64,000 nt of DNA from Bradyrhizobium sp. Tv2a-2 (GTDB taxonomy: Bacteria > Pseudomonadota > Alphaproteobacteria > Rhizobiales > Xanthobacteraceae), in assembly GCF_000472425.1 (NCBI RefSeq), contig NZ_AXAI01000005.1:62001-126000 (forward strand), written 5' to 3'. Shown in pieces: positions 43,562 to 52,976 of the stretch. A program made the translations under genes and the position numbers. Below the pieces are notes generated by a model, which was not told where the DNA came from, ran no database searches, and worked only from the letters and a program-made list of their open reading frames with translations. Each line of letters opens with the position of its first letter. The first letter of the stretch is position 1.

Positions 43562-44256
43562 TGCTGGAGGTCAGGGATCTTCACGCCTATTACGGCAAAA
43601 GCCACATCCTGCAGGGCGTCGATCTCAACATCGCCGGCGGCGAGGTCGTGAGCCTGTTGGGGCGCAACGGCGTCGGCCGCTCCACCACGGTGAAGGCGAT
43701 CATGGGCGAGGTGCCGCCGCAGGGCACAATTCGTTTCAAGGGACAGCAGATCGCGGGGCTACCGAGCTACAAGATCGCGCATCGCGGTCTCGGCTATGTG
43801 CCGGAGCATCGCGACATCTTCCCCGGCCTCACCGTCCGCCAGAACCTGCTGCTCGGCGTCAAGGATGTCCGCCGTCCCGGCAAGTGGCGGCTCGAGGGCA
43901 TGCTGGAGATGTTCCCCAATCTCGCCGCGCGCGCCGACACACCGGCCGGCGTCCTGTCCGGCGGCGAGAAGCAGATGCTGACCATCTGCCGCACGCTGAT
44001 GGGCGATCCGGAGCTCATCATGATCGACGAGCCGACGGAAGGGCTCGCGCCGCTGATCGTGCAGCAGGTCGGCGACCTCATCGCGCGGATCGCGGAAGCC
44101 GGTGTCGCCATCCTGCTAGTCGAGCAGAAGCTGTCGATTGCGCTGCGAATCTCCCACCGCGTCTACGTCATGGGCCACGGCCGCATCGTATTCGAAGGCA
44201 CGCCGGATGAGCTGAAAGCCAACGATGCCGTTCGCAAGGAATGGCTCGAAGTGTAG
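43561..44256 (+). CDS. livF: ABC transporter ATP-binding protein, LivF type, with Arg in Walker A
   Basis: A 231-aa ATPase. The signature is LSGGEKQMLTICRTLM, Walker B is LIMIDEPTEGLAP and the switch His region is ILLVEQKLSIAL. Walker A reads GRNGVGRST, so the invariant phosphate-binding Lys is Arg40. The same GRNGxGRST form is found, from memory, in a sub-branch of LivF proteins, so it is probably a lineage trait and not damage. It is last in the operon, overlapping livG by one base. Confidence 0.92.
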   Translation: MLEVRDLHAYYGKSHILQGVDLNIAGGEVVSLLGRNGVGRSTTVKAIMGEVPPQGTIRFKGQQIAGLPSYKIAHRGLGYVPEHRDIFPGLTVRQNLLLGVKDVRRPGKWRLEGMLEMFPNLAARADTPAGVLSGGEKQMLTICRTLMGDPELIMIDEPTEGLAPLIVQQVGDLIARIAEAGVAILLVEQKLSIALRISHRVYVMGHGRIVFEGTPDELKANDAVRKEWLEV

Positions 44257-44350
44257 GCCGAAGCCACCCGGCGCTAAAAAGGGCGGCAACGGGCATCGCC
44301 AAGGTCCTGATCCGGTGCTACAGCTGAAACCGGCTAGCGGAGAGACGGCG

Positions 44351-45184
44351 ATGCTGTTTCGTCTCGCATTTGCTTTTGCGTCGATTGCTCTGGTGTCGAT
44401 GACGGCACTGCTGGTCGATCCCATTGACGCCGTAGCACAGGACATGCTGCGCAACGTCGACCTCGACAGCCCCGAAATGTCGACATCGGAGATGACGCGC
44501 AGCGAGGTCGAGGCGCTTCTCGAGGCGTCGCCTCAAGACGCCACGGGAGCGCGCTCTGCAGATTTGCAGGGAAAGCGGCTGTCGCACCTCGATCTCTCGG
44601 GCGTCGACTTCTCCGGCGGCAATCTTCGCCTCGTCAAGCTCAACGGTGCGAATCTGAAAGGCGCGCGCTTCGATCGGGCCATCCTGAATCAGGCGTGGCT
44701 GATCGATGCGGATTTGACCGGGGCGTCCCTGGTAGGGGCATCGCTGCTCGGCACGCAGATGCAACGCGCCAGGCTTGGCCGTGCCGATTTGAAAGACGCG
44801 CGCATCACCGCGGATCTTTCCGGTGCGAGCCTGATCGGGGCAAGGCTTGCGGGCGCCGACTTGAGCGCCGATATGCGCAACCAATCGATGGGCATGATGC
44901 GTGGCGTGCTCAAATCCGCCGACCTCAGCAATGCGGATCTGAGCGGCGCCAACCTCGCGCGCGCCGATCTCGAATTCGCCAAACTGCGGAACGCCAATCT
45001 GGCGAATTGCAACCTCAGCCGTGCCGACCTTGCGGGAGCCGACTTGTCCAACGCCCGCCTCGCCGGTGCCGATTTTACCGAGACCGACCTGGCGTCGGCC
45101 CTTTTGCCAGGCGCGGCCGCGCTGGAAAAGGCCCGCAATCTGGACAAGGCCTCGAACTTGAACCTGGCGCGGCGCCAGCCCTAG
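44351..45184 (+). CDS. secreted pentapeptide-repeat protein
   Basis: A 277-aa protein with a signal peptide (MLFRLAFAFASIALVSMTALL). From about residue 65 to 255 it is made of A(D/N)Lxx repeats: LSHLDLSGVDFSGGNLRLVK, LNGANLKGARF, ADLSNADLSGANLARADLE, LANCNLSRADLAGADLSNARL. The repeats form a right-handed quadrilateral helix. Function unknown; it is probably periplasmic and so not a gyrase-protecting cytoplasmic type. ATG at 44351 is chosen for the signal peptide; it lies 94 bases after livF. Confidence 0.8.
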   Translation: MLFRLAFAFASIALVSMTALLVDPIDAVAQDMLRNVDLDSPEMSTSEMTRSEVEALLEASPQDATGARSADLQGKRLSHLDLSGVDFSGGNLRLVKLNGANLKGARFDRAILNQAWLIDADLTGASLVGASLLGTQMQRARLGRADLKDARITADLSGASLIGARLAGADLSADMRNQSMGMMRGVLKSADLSNADLSGANLARADLEFAKLRNANLANCNLSRADLAGADLSNARLAGADFTETDLASALLPGAAALEKARNLDKASNLNLARRQP

Positions 45185-45284
45185 GGCAGACCCCCCGGGT
45201 CGTCAGGGGAACCGATACACGGCCGCGTCAGATGGTATGCCGGCCAGTTGAATTTGCGACGCCAGAGTCCTATTCGTCGGCGCC

Positions 45285-47315
45285 ATGAGCACCCTCGCCC
45301 TTGCCGCAAAGCCCCTGAGTTCCTGGCCCCGCCACCGGGCGCAACCCGGAAAGCCGGCGCCGTTCCTGCCGATGAGCCGCGCCGAGATGACGGCGCTCGG
45401 CTGGGATGCCTGCGACATCGTGCTGGTGACGGGCGACGCCTATGTCGACCATCCGAGCTTCGGCATGGCGATCATCGGCCGGCTGCTCGAATCCCAGGGC
45501 TTCCGGGTCGGCATCATTGCCCAGCCTGACTGGCAGTCGGCCGAGCCGTTCAAGGCACTGGGCAAGCCGCGCGTGTTCTTCGGCATCACCGGCGGCAACA
45601 TGGACTCGATGGTCAACCGCTACACGGCCGACCGCAGGCTGCGCCATGACGACGCCTATACGCCGGACGGCGGCGGCGGCCGGCGGCCGGACCGCTGCAC
45701 CATCGTCTACGCGCAGCGCTGCCGCGAGGCGTACAAGGACGTGCCGATCGTGCTCGGCGGCATCGAGGCGTCGTTGCGCCGTATTGCGCATTACGACTAC
45801 TGGTCCGAAAAGGTGCGACGCTCGATGCTGGCCGATGCCAAGGCGGACCTCCTGCTCTACGGCAACGCCGAGCGTGCCGTCGTCGAGGTCGCGCACCGGC
45901 TGGCCGCCGGCGAAGCGCCGCGCGATCTCGGCTCCGTCCGGGGCACCGCGCTGTTCCGCCGCGTGCCTGATGGTTACACCGAGCTGCATGCCGACGACCT
46001 CGACTCCGCCGATGAAGGCGCAGGCCGCCACCCCGGCGACACCGTGATCCGGCTGCCGGCCTGCGAGCAGGTCGAGCAGGACCGCGAGGCCTATGCCCGC
46101 GCCTCGCGCGTGCTGCACCGGGAGAGCAATCCCGGCAACGCGCGCCCGCTGGTGCAGCGCCACGGCGACCGCGATTTGTGGCTGAACCCGCCGCCGATCC
46201 CGCTGACCACGGCGGAGATGGATTCGGTCTACGACCTGCCCTACGCCCGCGCGCCGCATCCCTCTTACGGCGATGCCAAGATTCCGGCCTGGGAGATGAT
46301 CAAGTTCTCGGTGACGATCATGCGCGGCTGCTTCGGCGGCTGCACCTTCTGCTCCATCACCGAGCATGAGGGCCGCATCATCCAGAACCGCTCGGAAGGC
46401 TCGGTCCTGCGCGAGATCGAGCGGATCCGCGACAAGACGCCGGGCTTCACCGGCGTGATCTCCGACATCGGCGGTCCCACCGCCAACATGTACCGGATGG
46501 CGTGCAAGGATCCGAAAGTCGAAGCATTGTGCAGACGGCCGTCTTGCGTATTCCCCGACATTTGCCCGAACCTGAACACCTCGCATGACGATCTGATCCG
46601 GCTCTATCGCAAGGTGCGCGAGGTGAAGGGCGTCAAAAGGGTGATGGTCGCATCCGGCGTGCGCTACGACCTCGCGGTGCAGAGCCCCGAATATGTCAAG
46701 GAGCTCGTCACCCATCACGTCGGCGGCTATCTGAAGATCGCGCCCGAGCACACCGAGCGCGGCCCGCTCGACAAGATGATGAAGCCGGGCATTGGCGCCT
46801 ACGACCGCTTCAAGCAGATGTTCGATGCCGCAGCGAAAGAGGCCGGCAAGAAATATTACCTGATCCCTTATTTCATTGCGGCACATCCGGGCACGACCGA
46901 CGAGGACATGATGAACCTCGCGCTCTGGCTCAAGAAGAACCGCTACCGCGCCGACCAGGTGCAGACCTTCCTGCCCTCGCCGATGGCGACCGCGACCGCC
47001 ATGTACCACACCGGCGTCAACCCGCTGCGCGGCGTGCGGCACGGCGGCAGCGACAAGGTCGAGGCGATCAAGGGGTTGAAGCAGCGAAGGCTGCACAAGG
47101 CCTTCCTGCGCTATCACGACCCCGACAACTGGCCGATCCTGCGCGAGGCGCTAAAACAGATGGGCCGCGCCGACCTGATCGGCTCGCGCCCCGAGCAGCT
47201 CGTGCCGGCCCATCAGCCGCCCGGCACCGGCAAGGCCGCCGGCACGCGCCGCCCGTTGCGCGGCGGGGACAAGATGCAGCGGTTCACGACGAAGGGCCTG
47301 CGGATGGGCAAGTGA
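45285..47315 (+). CDS. YgiQ family radical SAM protein
   Basis: A 676-aa protein. The N-terminal domain matches YgiQ ([34 protein letters not shown]). The radical-SAM cluster motif is [19 protein letters not shown] (CxxxCxxC). The C-terminal domain includes [21 protein letters not shown]. The reaction is uncharacterised for this family. The gene is monocistronic. Confidence 0.9.
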   Translation: MSTLALAAKPLSSWPRHRAQPGKPAPFLPMSRAEMTALGWDACDIVLVTGDAYVDHPSFGMAIIGRLLESQGFRVGIIAQPDWQSAEPFKALGKPRVFFGITGGNMDSMVNRYTADRRLRHDDAYTPDGGGGRRPDRCTIVYAQRCREAYKDVPIVLGGIEASLRRIAHYDYWSEKVRRSMLADAKADLLLYGNAERAVVEVAHRLAAGEAPRDLGSVRGTALFRRVPDGYTELHADDLDSADEGAGRHPGDTVIRLPACEQVEQDREAYARASRVLHRESNPGNARPLVQRHGDRDLWLNPPPIPLTTAEMDSVYDLPYARAPHPSYGDAKIPAWEMIKFSVTIMRGCFGGCTFCSITEHEGRIIQNRSEGSVLREIERIRDKTPGFTGVISDIGGPTANMYRMACKDPKVEALCRRPSCVFPDICPNLNTSHDDLIRLYRKVREVKGVKRVMVASGVRYDLAVQSPEYVKELVTHHVGGYLKIAPEHTERGPLDKMMKPGIGAYDRFKQMFDAAAKEAGKKYYLIPYFIAAHPGTTDEDMMNLALWLKKNRYRADQVQTFLPSPMATATAMYHTGVNPLRGVRHGGSDKVEAIKGLKQRRLHKAFLRYHDPDNWPILREALKQMGRADLIGSRPEQLVPAHQPPGTGKAAGTRRPLRGGDKMQRFTTKGLRMGK

Positions 47316-47422
47316 AGCGGGGCCGTGTTCCAGGCCGAGCTTCATTTGCTGATAATGACGTGCGAGAGACGGGCCTGCTGTGGAAGTCATCGAACGAGAC
47401 GTCAAACGGGACAGGAGCTCTC

Positions 47423-47737
47423 ATGTCTGAAACGACATATGGCCGACAGAGCGAGATGGATTCTACAAAAGCAAGCGCCAGGTTGCCCGGAGTCGACATC
47501 GACATTGTTCACCAGAGATCGCCGAATGGTGAGTGGGAGCAGATCTCGATCAACTTGCGTGCAACGCCGTCCTTCGAAGCGCTCGGGAGCCTTTCCGAGG
47601 TCGCCGACCCGTTCGCTTTTTGGCTACGTGCCGCGCGATTGATGTGGATGCCCTGGCTGCTGACAGCACAGACGATGATGCTCTCCGACGGTCGGACACC
47701 AACGCTCCCAAGCCCAGCAAAAAGCTCTGATGTCTAG
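47423..47737 (+). CDS. hypothetical protein
   Basis: A 104-aa protein that starts at ATG 47423 with AGGAG 5 bases upstream. The middle reads VDIDIVHQRSPNGEWEQISINLRATPSFEALGSLSEVADPFAFWLRAARLMWMPWLL. The Trp-rich hydrophobic helix (FWLRAARLMWMPWL) resembles a phasin-like or membrane-surface helix but I cannot assign a family. No signal peptide. Codon use is less GC-biased than in neighbours. Confidence 0.6.
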   Translation: MSETTYGRQSEMDSTKASARLPGVDIDIVHQRSPNGEWEQISINLRATPSFEALGSLSEVADPFAFWLRAARLMWMPWLLTAQTMMLSDGRTPTLPSPAKSSDV

Positions 47738-47941
47738 CGGTTGGTGACCTGCAGCCTTCACGGCAGACCAAGTAGCTGTGGGGCTAAGCAGAGCGACCAG
47801 CATTCCCGGGCTTTTTTGCGTTACCGCTGTAACCGGAACGGCGACCGCCGATGCTTGTCCTCAACTCCGTCTCATTCTGCAGCCAATAGCCGCCGCGTCG
47901 CCGATGCGAAAGGTGACGTATGCGTATTCATGGAGACGCTA

Positions 47942-48409
47942 ATGAGAAAGCGATTTTCTGCGCTCGACGATTCAATTTCTGCCGACGGCAAGGAGGAGTG
48001 GCTACAGACGCGCCCCGGGGAGCGCTGCCTGATTCGTACATCGGCAGCCGACACTGGCGGCGATTTCTCGGTGGTCGAGATCATATCGCAGCCAGGTGAC
48101 GGCACAGCCGTACACATCCACCGAAATGAGGACGAGCATTTCGTTATTCTGGAGGGTACGGCGCGCTTCCTTTGCGGCGACCGAACGTTTGACGCACCCG
48201 CCGGCACATCGGTCTCCGGACTGAGAAATATTCCCCACGCCTGGTGCAACCCGTTTGATACCCCATTCCGGATGGTGGTCATCGCTTCGCCGGGAGGCTG
48301 TGAAGATGCGTTTCGCGTGATTGCAAGGGGCGGCGACATTGACATGCTGGCGCTGGGGGCGAGCTTCCAGATTGAGGTTGTCGGCCCGCCGATGCTGTCC
48401 CATCGTTGA
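47942..48409 (+). CDS. cupin domain protein
   Basis: A 155-aa single cupin. Motif 1 is AVHIHRNEDEHFVILEGTARFLCGD with the His-His-Glu metal ligands; motif 2 is SGLRNIPHAWCNP with the last His. It resembles the quercetinase-like cupin group. ATG at 47942 is preferred because GGAG lies 6 bases before it; ATG at 47930 in the same frame lacks this. Metal and substrate unknown. Confidence 0.8.
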   Translation: MRKRFSALDDSISADGKEEWLQTRPGERCLIRTSAADTGGDFSVVEIISQPGDGTAVHIHRNEDEHFVILEGTARFLCGDRTFDAPAGTSVSGLRNIPHAWCNPFDTPFRMVVIASPGGCEDAFRVIARGGDIDMLALGASFQIEVVGPPMLSHR

Positions 48410-48535
48410 TTTGGACACGCCGAACTCGTCGCGTGGATGGACAGCAAGACATGCATCGCCGATAATGATGTAGGCGACTGGGTCGCCCGACGTTGAGCAA
48501 CGCCGGTCCCGCATCGCACCGAAGGCTTTGTTGTC

Positions 48536-49057
48536 TTGCCCAACCCACACGATTTTCACACGCCGCAATCGTCCTACAGCAGGGACGATCTGCTCAAATC
48601 AAGCGAAGGCGGCTATTTCGGTCCGGGCAACGCGCAGTTGCCCGCGCCTCCCATGCTGATGATTGACCGCATCACGGAGATCAGCATGAACGGCGGCGAA
48701 TTCGGAAAAGGCCATATGATCGGCGAGTTGGACATTACGCCGAAGCTCTGGTTCTTCAATCCTGGCGATCCCGTCATGCCGGGCTGTCTGGGCCTGGACG
48801 CCATGTGGCAGATGATCGGCTATTGGCTTGGCTGGTCGGGCTCACCCGGCAAAGGCCGCGCCGTCGGTGTTGGCGCGGTGGAGTTCCGAGGGCCCATCAC
48901 CCCGGACACAATGCGCGTGCGCTATGAGATTCATATGCGCCAGGCGCGGCGCGGCAGACTGGTTCTCGGGATCGCCAACGGCCGCGTGCTTGCCGACGAC
49001 GAATGCGTCTACGTCGCCAAGGACATGAGGGTTGGTCTGACGATGTCAGCGGTCTGA
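48536..49057 (+). CDS. FabA-like hydroxyacyl-ACP dehydratase paralogue lacking the catalytic His segment
   Basis: A 173-aa hot-dog protein clearly homologous to FabA: LPAPPMLMIDRITEI, then MPGCLGLDAMWQMIGYWLGWSG and RGRLVLGIANGRVL. In FabA the catalytic His sits in LWFF-GCHFI-GDPVMPG. Here the text is LWFFNPGDPVMPG: five residues are replaced by two (N75 P76), removing Cys-His-Phe. The partner Asp (D88) remains. The frame is intact, so this is an in-frame loss. The start is TTG and there is no fabB beside it, unlike the usual fabA-fabB operon. Probably not an active dehydratase. Confidence 0.85.
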   Translation: MPNPHDFHTPQSSYSRDDLLKSSEGGYFGPGNAQLPAPPMLMIDRITEISMNGGEFGKGHMIGELDITPKLWFFNPGDPVMPGCLGLDAMWQMIGYWLGWSGSPGKGRAVGVGAVEFRGPITPDTMRVRYEIHMRQARRGRLVLGIANGRVLADDECVYVAKDMRVGLTMSAV

Positions 49058-49390
49058 CCTCTCGTTGGGAATCCAGCTCCGTCCCACGGATTACATCAAG
49101 CTGACAATCGAATCCTGTCGCCGATGATCGTCGGACAGCTCCGCCGGATTTTCCGTTGTCGCGAATATCGGCCGATTGTACCAGCCGGGCGAACGCCTAG
49201 CAGTTGAACATCCAGTCTGCTTCAAGTACTTTGAGTTGCGTTCCGCATTTCGACTTGCGGGGCAGAGCTGCGACGAAGCATTCTTCGGCAAATGCGAATG
49301 GCAGCTCTCCTCGTGGGCAGCAGAAATAGAGGTTCGCTCAATAATATGAAACGTTGGCCGCGCGAATGGCCGACCACAGGGAGGAGTGTA
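49058..49390. other. intergenic region upstream of the sugar ABC operon
   Basis: 333 bases. It should hold the operon's promoter and operator; an AT-rich TAATAT (near 49340) could be a -10 but no good -35 is seen. GGGAGGAGTGTA just before the ATG is a strong Shine-Dalgarno. No gene is supported here. Confidence 0.35.
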
Positions 49391-50344
49391 ATGCAGCGTC
49401 TCTTGGTTGCAGGTGCGTCCGTTGCCTTGGCAATGGCGCTTGGTCTCGGCTCGGCGAATGCGGCCGACAAGAAGGTCCTGGCCTTCGTCGTCAACGGCGC
49501 CTCCGACTTCTGGAAGATCGCCGAGGCCGGCGTGAAGAAGGCGCAGGGCGAACTGCCCAGTTACGACCTTCAGTTCAAATATCCGGAGCAGGCTGCCGCT
49601 GCGGTGCAGCAGCGGGTGATGGACGACCTCGTAGCAGCGGGCGCTGCCGGAATCATGGTCAGCTCGGTGGATCCCAAGAACCAGACGGCGGAGCTCAACA
49701 AGATCGCCTCCCAGACGGTGCTGTTCACCACCGACAGCGATGCCCCACAATCGAAGCGCGTGGCCTATATCGGCTCGTCCAACACCGATCTCGGCAAGGA
49801 AGCCGGCAAGCTGATGTTGAAGGCGTTGCCGAATGGAGGCAAGTGCGTTGGCTTCGTCGGACTACCCGGGGCCGACAATGCGCGTGAGCGTATCGAAGGC
49901 GTCAAGGAGACGATCAAGGGTTCGAAGGTCGAACTCGTCGATGTTCGCGGCGACGAGATCGACCAGACCCGCGCCAAGCGCAATGTGGAGGACATTCTCG
50001 CCGCCATGCCTGACGTGAGCTGCCTGGTCGGCTTCTACTCCTACAATACGCCGCGCATCTACGAGGTGCTGAAGGAAGCGGGCAAGCTCGACAAGATCAA
50101 GATCATCGGCTTTGACGAGGATCCGATCACGCTGGGTGGGGTCAAGGAGGGCAGCATCGTCGGGACCGTTGTGCAGCAGCCGTTCGAGTGGGGCTACCAG
50201 GGCATGAAGCTGATGGCAAAATATGTCGAAGGCGACAAGTCGGGCATTCCAGCCAACGGCGTCATCATTGTTCCCGGCAAGCTGATCGACAAATCGAACG
50301 TCGACGACTTCATGGCGCAGATGAAGCAGATGCTCCACAAGTAA
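49391..50344 (+). CDS. sugar ABC transporter substrate-binding protein (RbsB type)
   Basis: A 317-aa periplasmic protein with a signal peptide (MQRLLVAGASVALAMALGLGSANA). The type I sugar-binding fold is evident: VNGASDFWKIAEAGVKKAQGEL, MVSSVDPKNQTAELNKIA, TTDSDAPQSKRVAYIGSSN and IIGFDEDPITLGGVKEGSIVGTVVQQPFEWGYQG, all typical of ribose/xylose/galactose-type receptors. It is first of the three-gene importer. The sugar is unknown. Confidence 0.9.
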   Translation: MQRLLVAGASVALAMALGLGSANAADKKVLAFVVNGASDFWKIAEAGVKKAQGELPSYDLQFKYPEQAAAAVQQRVMDDLVAAGAAGIMVSSVDPKNQTAELNKIASQTVLFTTDSDAPQSKRVAYIGSSNTDLGKEAGKLMLKALPNGGKCVGFVGLPGADNARERIEGVKETIKGSKVELVDVRGDEIDQTRAKRNVEDILAAMPDVSCLVGFYSYNTPRIYEVLKEAGKLDKIKIIGFDEDPITLGGVKEGSIVGTVVQQPFEWGYQGMKLMAKYVEGDKSGIPANGVIIVPGKLIDKSNVDDFMAQMKQMLHK

Positions 50345-50379
50345 GGCTCTTGTCAGCGCTGCCCCCGGTGCGGCCGTCC

Positions 50380-51882
50380 ATGCCGGAGCCGTTCCTCGAA
50401 CTGGTCGACATCGGCAAGATCTATCCCGGCGTGGTCGCACTCGACCACGTCGACCTCTCCGTGTCCCGCGGCGAGGTGATTGCGCTGATCGGCGAGAACG
50501 GCGCTGGCAAGTCAACGCTGATGCGGGTGCTCGGCGGCGTGGCGGAGCCGAGCGTCGGCGCTATCCGGGTCGACGGTGTCGAGAGGCGGTCGCTCACGGT
50601 TGCGGACGCAATCAAGGCGGGCATCGCCTTCGTCCATCAGGAGCTCAATCTTTTCGATAATCTCGACGTTGCCGGCAACGTCTATATCGGCCGAGAGCCG
50701 GTGCACGGCGGGCCATTGAAGCTCATCGACCGCAAGCGCCTCTATGCCCAGGTACGGCCGTTGCTCGACCGACTGGGTGCCGATTTCGGGCCCGATGCAC
50801 TGCTCGCCGAACTGTCGCTGGCGCAGCGCCAGCTCGTCGAGATCATCAAGGCACTGTCCCTCGATGCGCGCCTCGTCATCATGGACGAGCCGACCTCCAG
50901 CCTGACCCTGACCGAAACCGATCGCCTGATGCGGGTCATCGCGGGACTCAAGGCCGACGGTGTCAGCGTCATTTTCATCACCCATCGCCTGAACGAGGTG
51001 ATGCAGTGTGCCGATCGCGCGGTGGTGTTGCGCGACGGGCGCATGGTTGGCGCGCTCCCACGGGCCGAGCTGAGCCCGGCCGCGATGATCCGGCTGATGA
51101 TCGGGCGTGACCTGAAATCACTTTACGTGCCGCCAGCGGCCCCGCCCGGCGAGGCCATGCTCGACATTGTCGAGGCCATGACCGACACCTACCCGAACCG
51201 CGCGGTAAGTCTGTCGGTCCGCCGGGGCGAGATCCTCGGCCTTGCGGGGCTCGTCGGCTCCGGACGTACGGAGCTTGCCCGCGCGATCTTTGGGGTCGAC
51301 CGGCTTCGCGGTGGCGCGATCAGGCTCGATGCTCAACCGATCCGCATTGACACCCCGCGAGCGGCAATCGAGCATGGGATTTATCTGATCCCGGAGGACC
51401 GCAAGAGCTCGGGTCTGCTGCTCGATGTCTCGATCGCAGAAAACATCTCGCTGCCGGATCTCGCATCCTATTTGCGCTTCTGGCTGGTGAATACCGCGCG
51501 CGAGACCGAGAACGCACAGCGCCAGCGCGAGCGTCTCAAGATCCGCGCGCCTGACGTCGCGACATCCGTAGACTCATTGTCCGGCGGCAATCAGCAGAAA
51601 GTCGTGCTCGCCAAATGGCTCTCGATGCGGCCCAAGGTTCTGATCTTTGACGAGCCGACGCGCGGCGTCGACGTCGGCGCCAAGCAGGAGATCTACGACA
51701 TGCTGCGCCGACTGACCGACGCGGGCGTCGCGATCCTGATGATCTCCAGCGATATGGAGGAAGTGATCGGGGTCAGCGACCGGATCGCGGTCATGCATGA
51801 GGGCGCGATTTCGGGGTTTCTTGATCGCAGTCAGTTCAGCGAGCACAATGTGCTCCAGCTTGCCGTCGGTCACACAGTCTAG
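50380..51882 (+). CDS. sugar ABC transporter ATP-binding protein (RbsA type, two ATPase domains)
   Basis: A 500-aa protein with two ABC modules. Domain 1 has Walker A GENGAGKST and Walker B LVIMDEPTSSL; its signature reads LSLAQRQLVEI. Domain 2 starts near residue 250, where Walker A reads GLVGSGRTE (no Lys, as is normal for RbsA second domains), with signature LSGGNQQKVVLAKWL and Walker B VLIFDEPTRGVD. Start codon choice is open: ATG 50380, or in-frame GTG 50368 or TTG 50350. Confidence 0.9.
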   Translation: MPEPFLELVDIGKIYPGVVALDHVDLSVSRGEVIALIGENGAGKSTLMRVLGGVAEPSVGAIRVDGVERRSLTVADAIKAGIAFVHQELNLFDNLDVAGNVYIGREPVHGGPLKLIDRKRLYAQVRPLLDRLGADFGPDALLAELSLAQRQLVEIIKALSLDARLVIMDEPTSSLTLTETDRLMRVIAGLKADGVSVIFITHRLNEVMQCADRAVVLRDGRMVGALPRAELSPAAMIRLMIGRDLKSLYVPPAAPPGEAMLDIVEAMTDTYPNRAVSLSVRRGEILGLAGLVGSGRTELARAIFGVDRLRGGAIRLDAQPIRIDTPRAAIEHGIYLIPEDRKSSGLLLDVSIAENISLPDLASYLRFWLVNTARETENAQRQRERLKIRAPDVATSVDSLSGGNQQKVVLAKWLSMRPKVLIFDEPTRGVDVGAKQEIYDMLRRLTDAGVAILMISSDMEEVIGVSDRIAVMHEGAISGFLDRSQFSEHNVLQLAVGHTV

Positions 51883-51893
51883 GCGAGGAAACC

Positions 51894-52919
51894 TTGCACA
51901 AGAAAGACTTGAGCCTGCTCGTCCTGATCCTGGTGGTCGGCGCCGTCGTCGCCTTCATCAATCCGCGCTTCCTGCTGGTCGGCAATCTCTCCAATACCGC
52001 CAACCAGGTCGGCCTGTTCGGCATCTTTTCCATCGCCGAGGCCTTCGTCATCATCGTCGGCGGCATCGAGCTGTCGGTCGGCTCGGTGATCGCGCTGCTC
52101 GGCGTCCTGTTCATCGACCTGATTGTCAATCGCGACGTCAACTGGATCGCAGCCTTCGGGATCATTATCGGCGGCGGGCTCGCGATCGGCCTGGTGCACG
52201 GAACGCTCGTCACCAAGATGCGGATTCAGCCGTTCGTCGTCACGCTGTGCGGCTTGCTGATCTACCGCGGCGCCGCGCGCTACTACACCGAGGACGCGAC
52301 GGCCGGCTTCGGCTTTGGCGCGAGCTTTCCGACACTGGAATGGCTGACCGCTGGCCGCACCAACGTGCTTGGGTTTCCGCTCCCGCACAGTGTCGTGGCG
52401 CTGATCATCGTCACCGCGGTCGCCTGGGTCGTGCTGCATCGCTCCGTGTTCGGACGTTATCTCTATGCGGTCGGTAAGAACGAAGAGGCCGCGCGCTATT
52501 CCGGCATCCGCGCCAACCGCGTCGTCATCTCCGCCTACGTCGTCTGCGGCGGGCTGACGGCGTTTTCGGCGATCCTGCTTGCGATGTACACGCGTTCGAT
52601 CTCTCCGGCGGTGCACGGCTCCTTCTACGAGCTCTACGCCATTGCCGCCGCCGTGCTCGGTGGTTGCTCATTGCGCGGCGGCGAAGGCTCGATCATCGGA
52701 GTCGTGCTCGGCACCGTGCTGCTGCAGGTGCTGCAAAACCTCGTCAACCTGCTGGGCATACCGAGCTCGCTCAATTTTGCCGTGATGGGTACGGTGATCC
52801 TTGTCGGCGTGCTCGCCGACCAATACCTCATGCAACGCAGCCGTCGGGCGACGATGGCGAAGGGACGGCCACAGGCAAATGTCGCCGCAGCGCCGCTCGA
52901 GCGGGCGAATGCGAAGTGA
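51894..52919 (+). CDS. sugar ABC transporter permease (RbsC type)
   Basis: A 341-aa inner-membrane protein with about 8 to 10 spans. RbsC-type signatures are AEAFVIIVGGIELSVGSVIALLGVL, VTKMRIQPFVVTLCGLLIYRG, the coupling loop GRYLYAVGKNEEAARYSGIRANRV and VLGGCSLRGGEGSIIGVVLGTVLL. TTG start at 51894 with GAGGAA 3 bases before. Third gene of the importer operon. Confidence 0.9.
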   Translation: MHKKDLSLLVLILVVGAVVAFINPRFLLVGNLSNTANQVGLFGIFSIAEAFVIIVGGIELSVGSVIALLGVLFIDLIVNRDVNWIAAFGIIIGGGLAIGLVHGTLVTKMRIQPFVVTLCGLLIYRGAARYYTEDATAGFGFGASFPTLEWLTAGRTNVLGFPLPHSVVALIIVTAVAWVVLHRSVFGRYLYAVGKNEEAARYSGIRANRVVISAYVVCGGLTAFSAILLAMYTRSISPAVHGSFYELYAIAAAVLGGCSLRGGEGSIIGVVLGTVLLQVLQNLVNLLGIPSSLNFAVMGTVILVGVLADQYLMQRSRRATMAKGRPQANVAAAPLERANAK

Positions 52920-52942
52920 CGCCTGGCACTCACGCCAGGCGT
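52919..52942. terminator. stem-loop at the end of the sugar ABC operon
   Basis: ACGCCTGGC and GCCAGGCGT form a perfect 9-bp stem with loop ACTCAC, directly at the permease stop. It lacks a T-run on either strand, so it may be a weak terminator or protect the 3' end. It stands between convergent genes. Confidence 0.5.
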
Positions 52943-52976
52943 GAAGGCGGTCGCCGCGGGCAGCTCGCCCTGCCCC

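Noticed and set aside
45270..47117. 615-aa minus-strand open frame opposite the YgiQ gene
   Set aside because: Shadow of the radical SAM gene; no family resemblance and low-complexity His/Arg/Ala composition.
50380..51882. Missing Walker A Lys in the second ATPase domain of the sugar transporter
   Set aside because: GLVGSGRTE is the normal form for the second domain of RbsA-type proteins, so it is not a defect.
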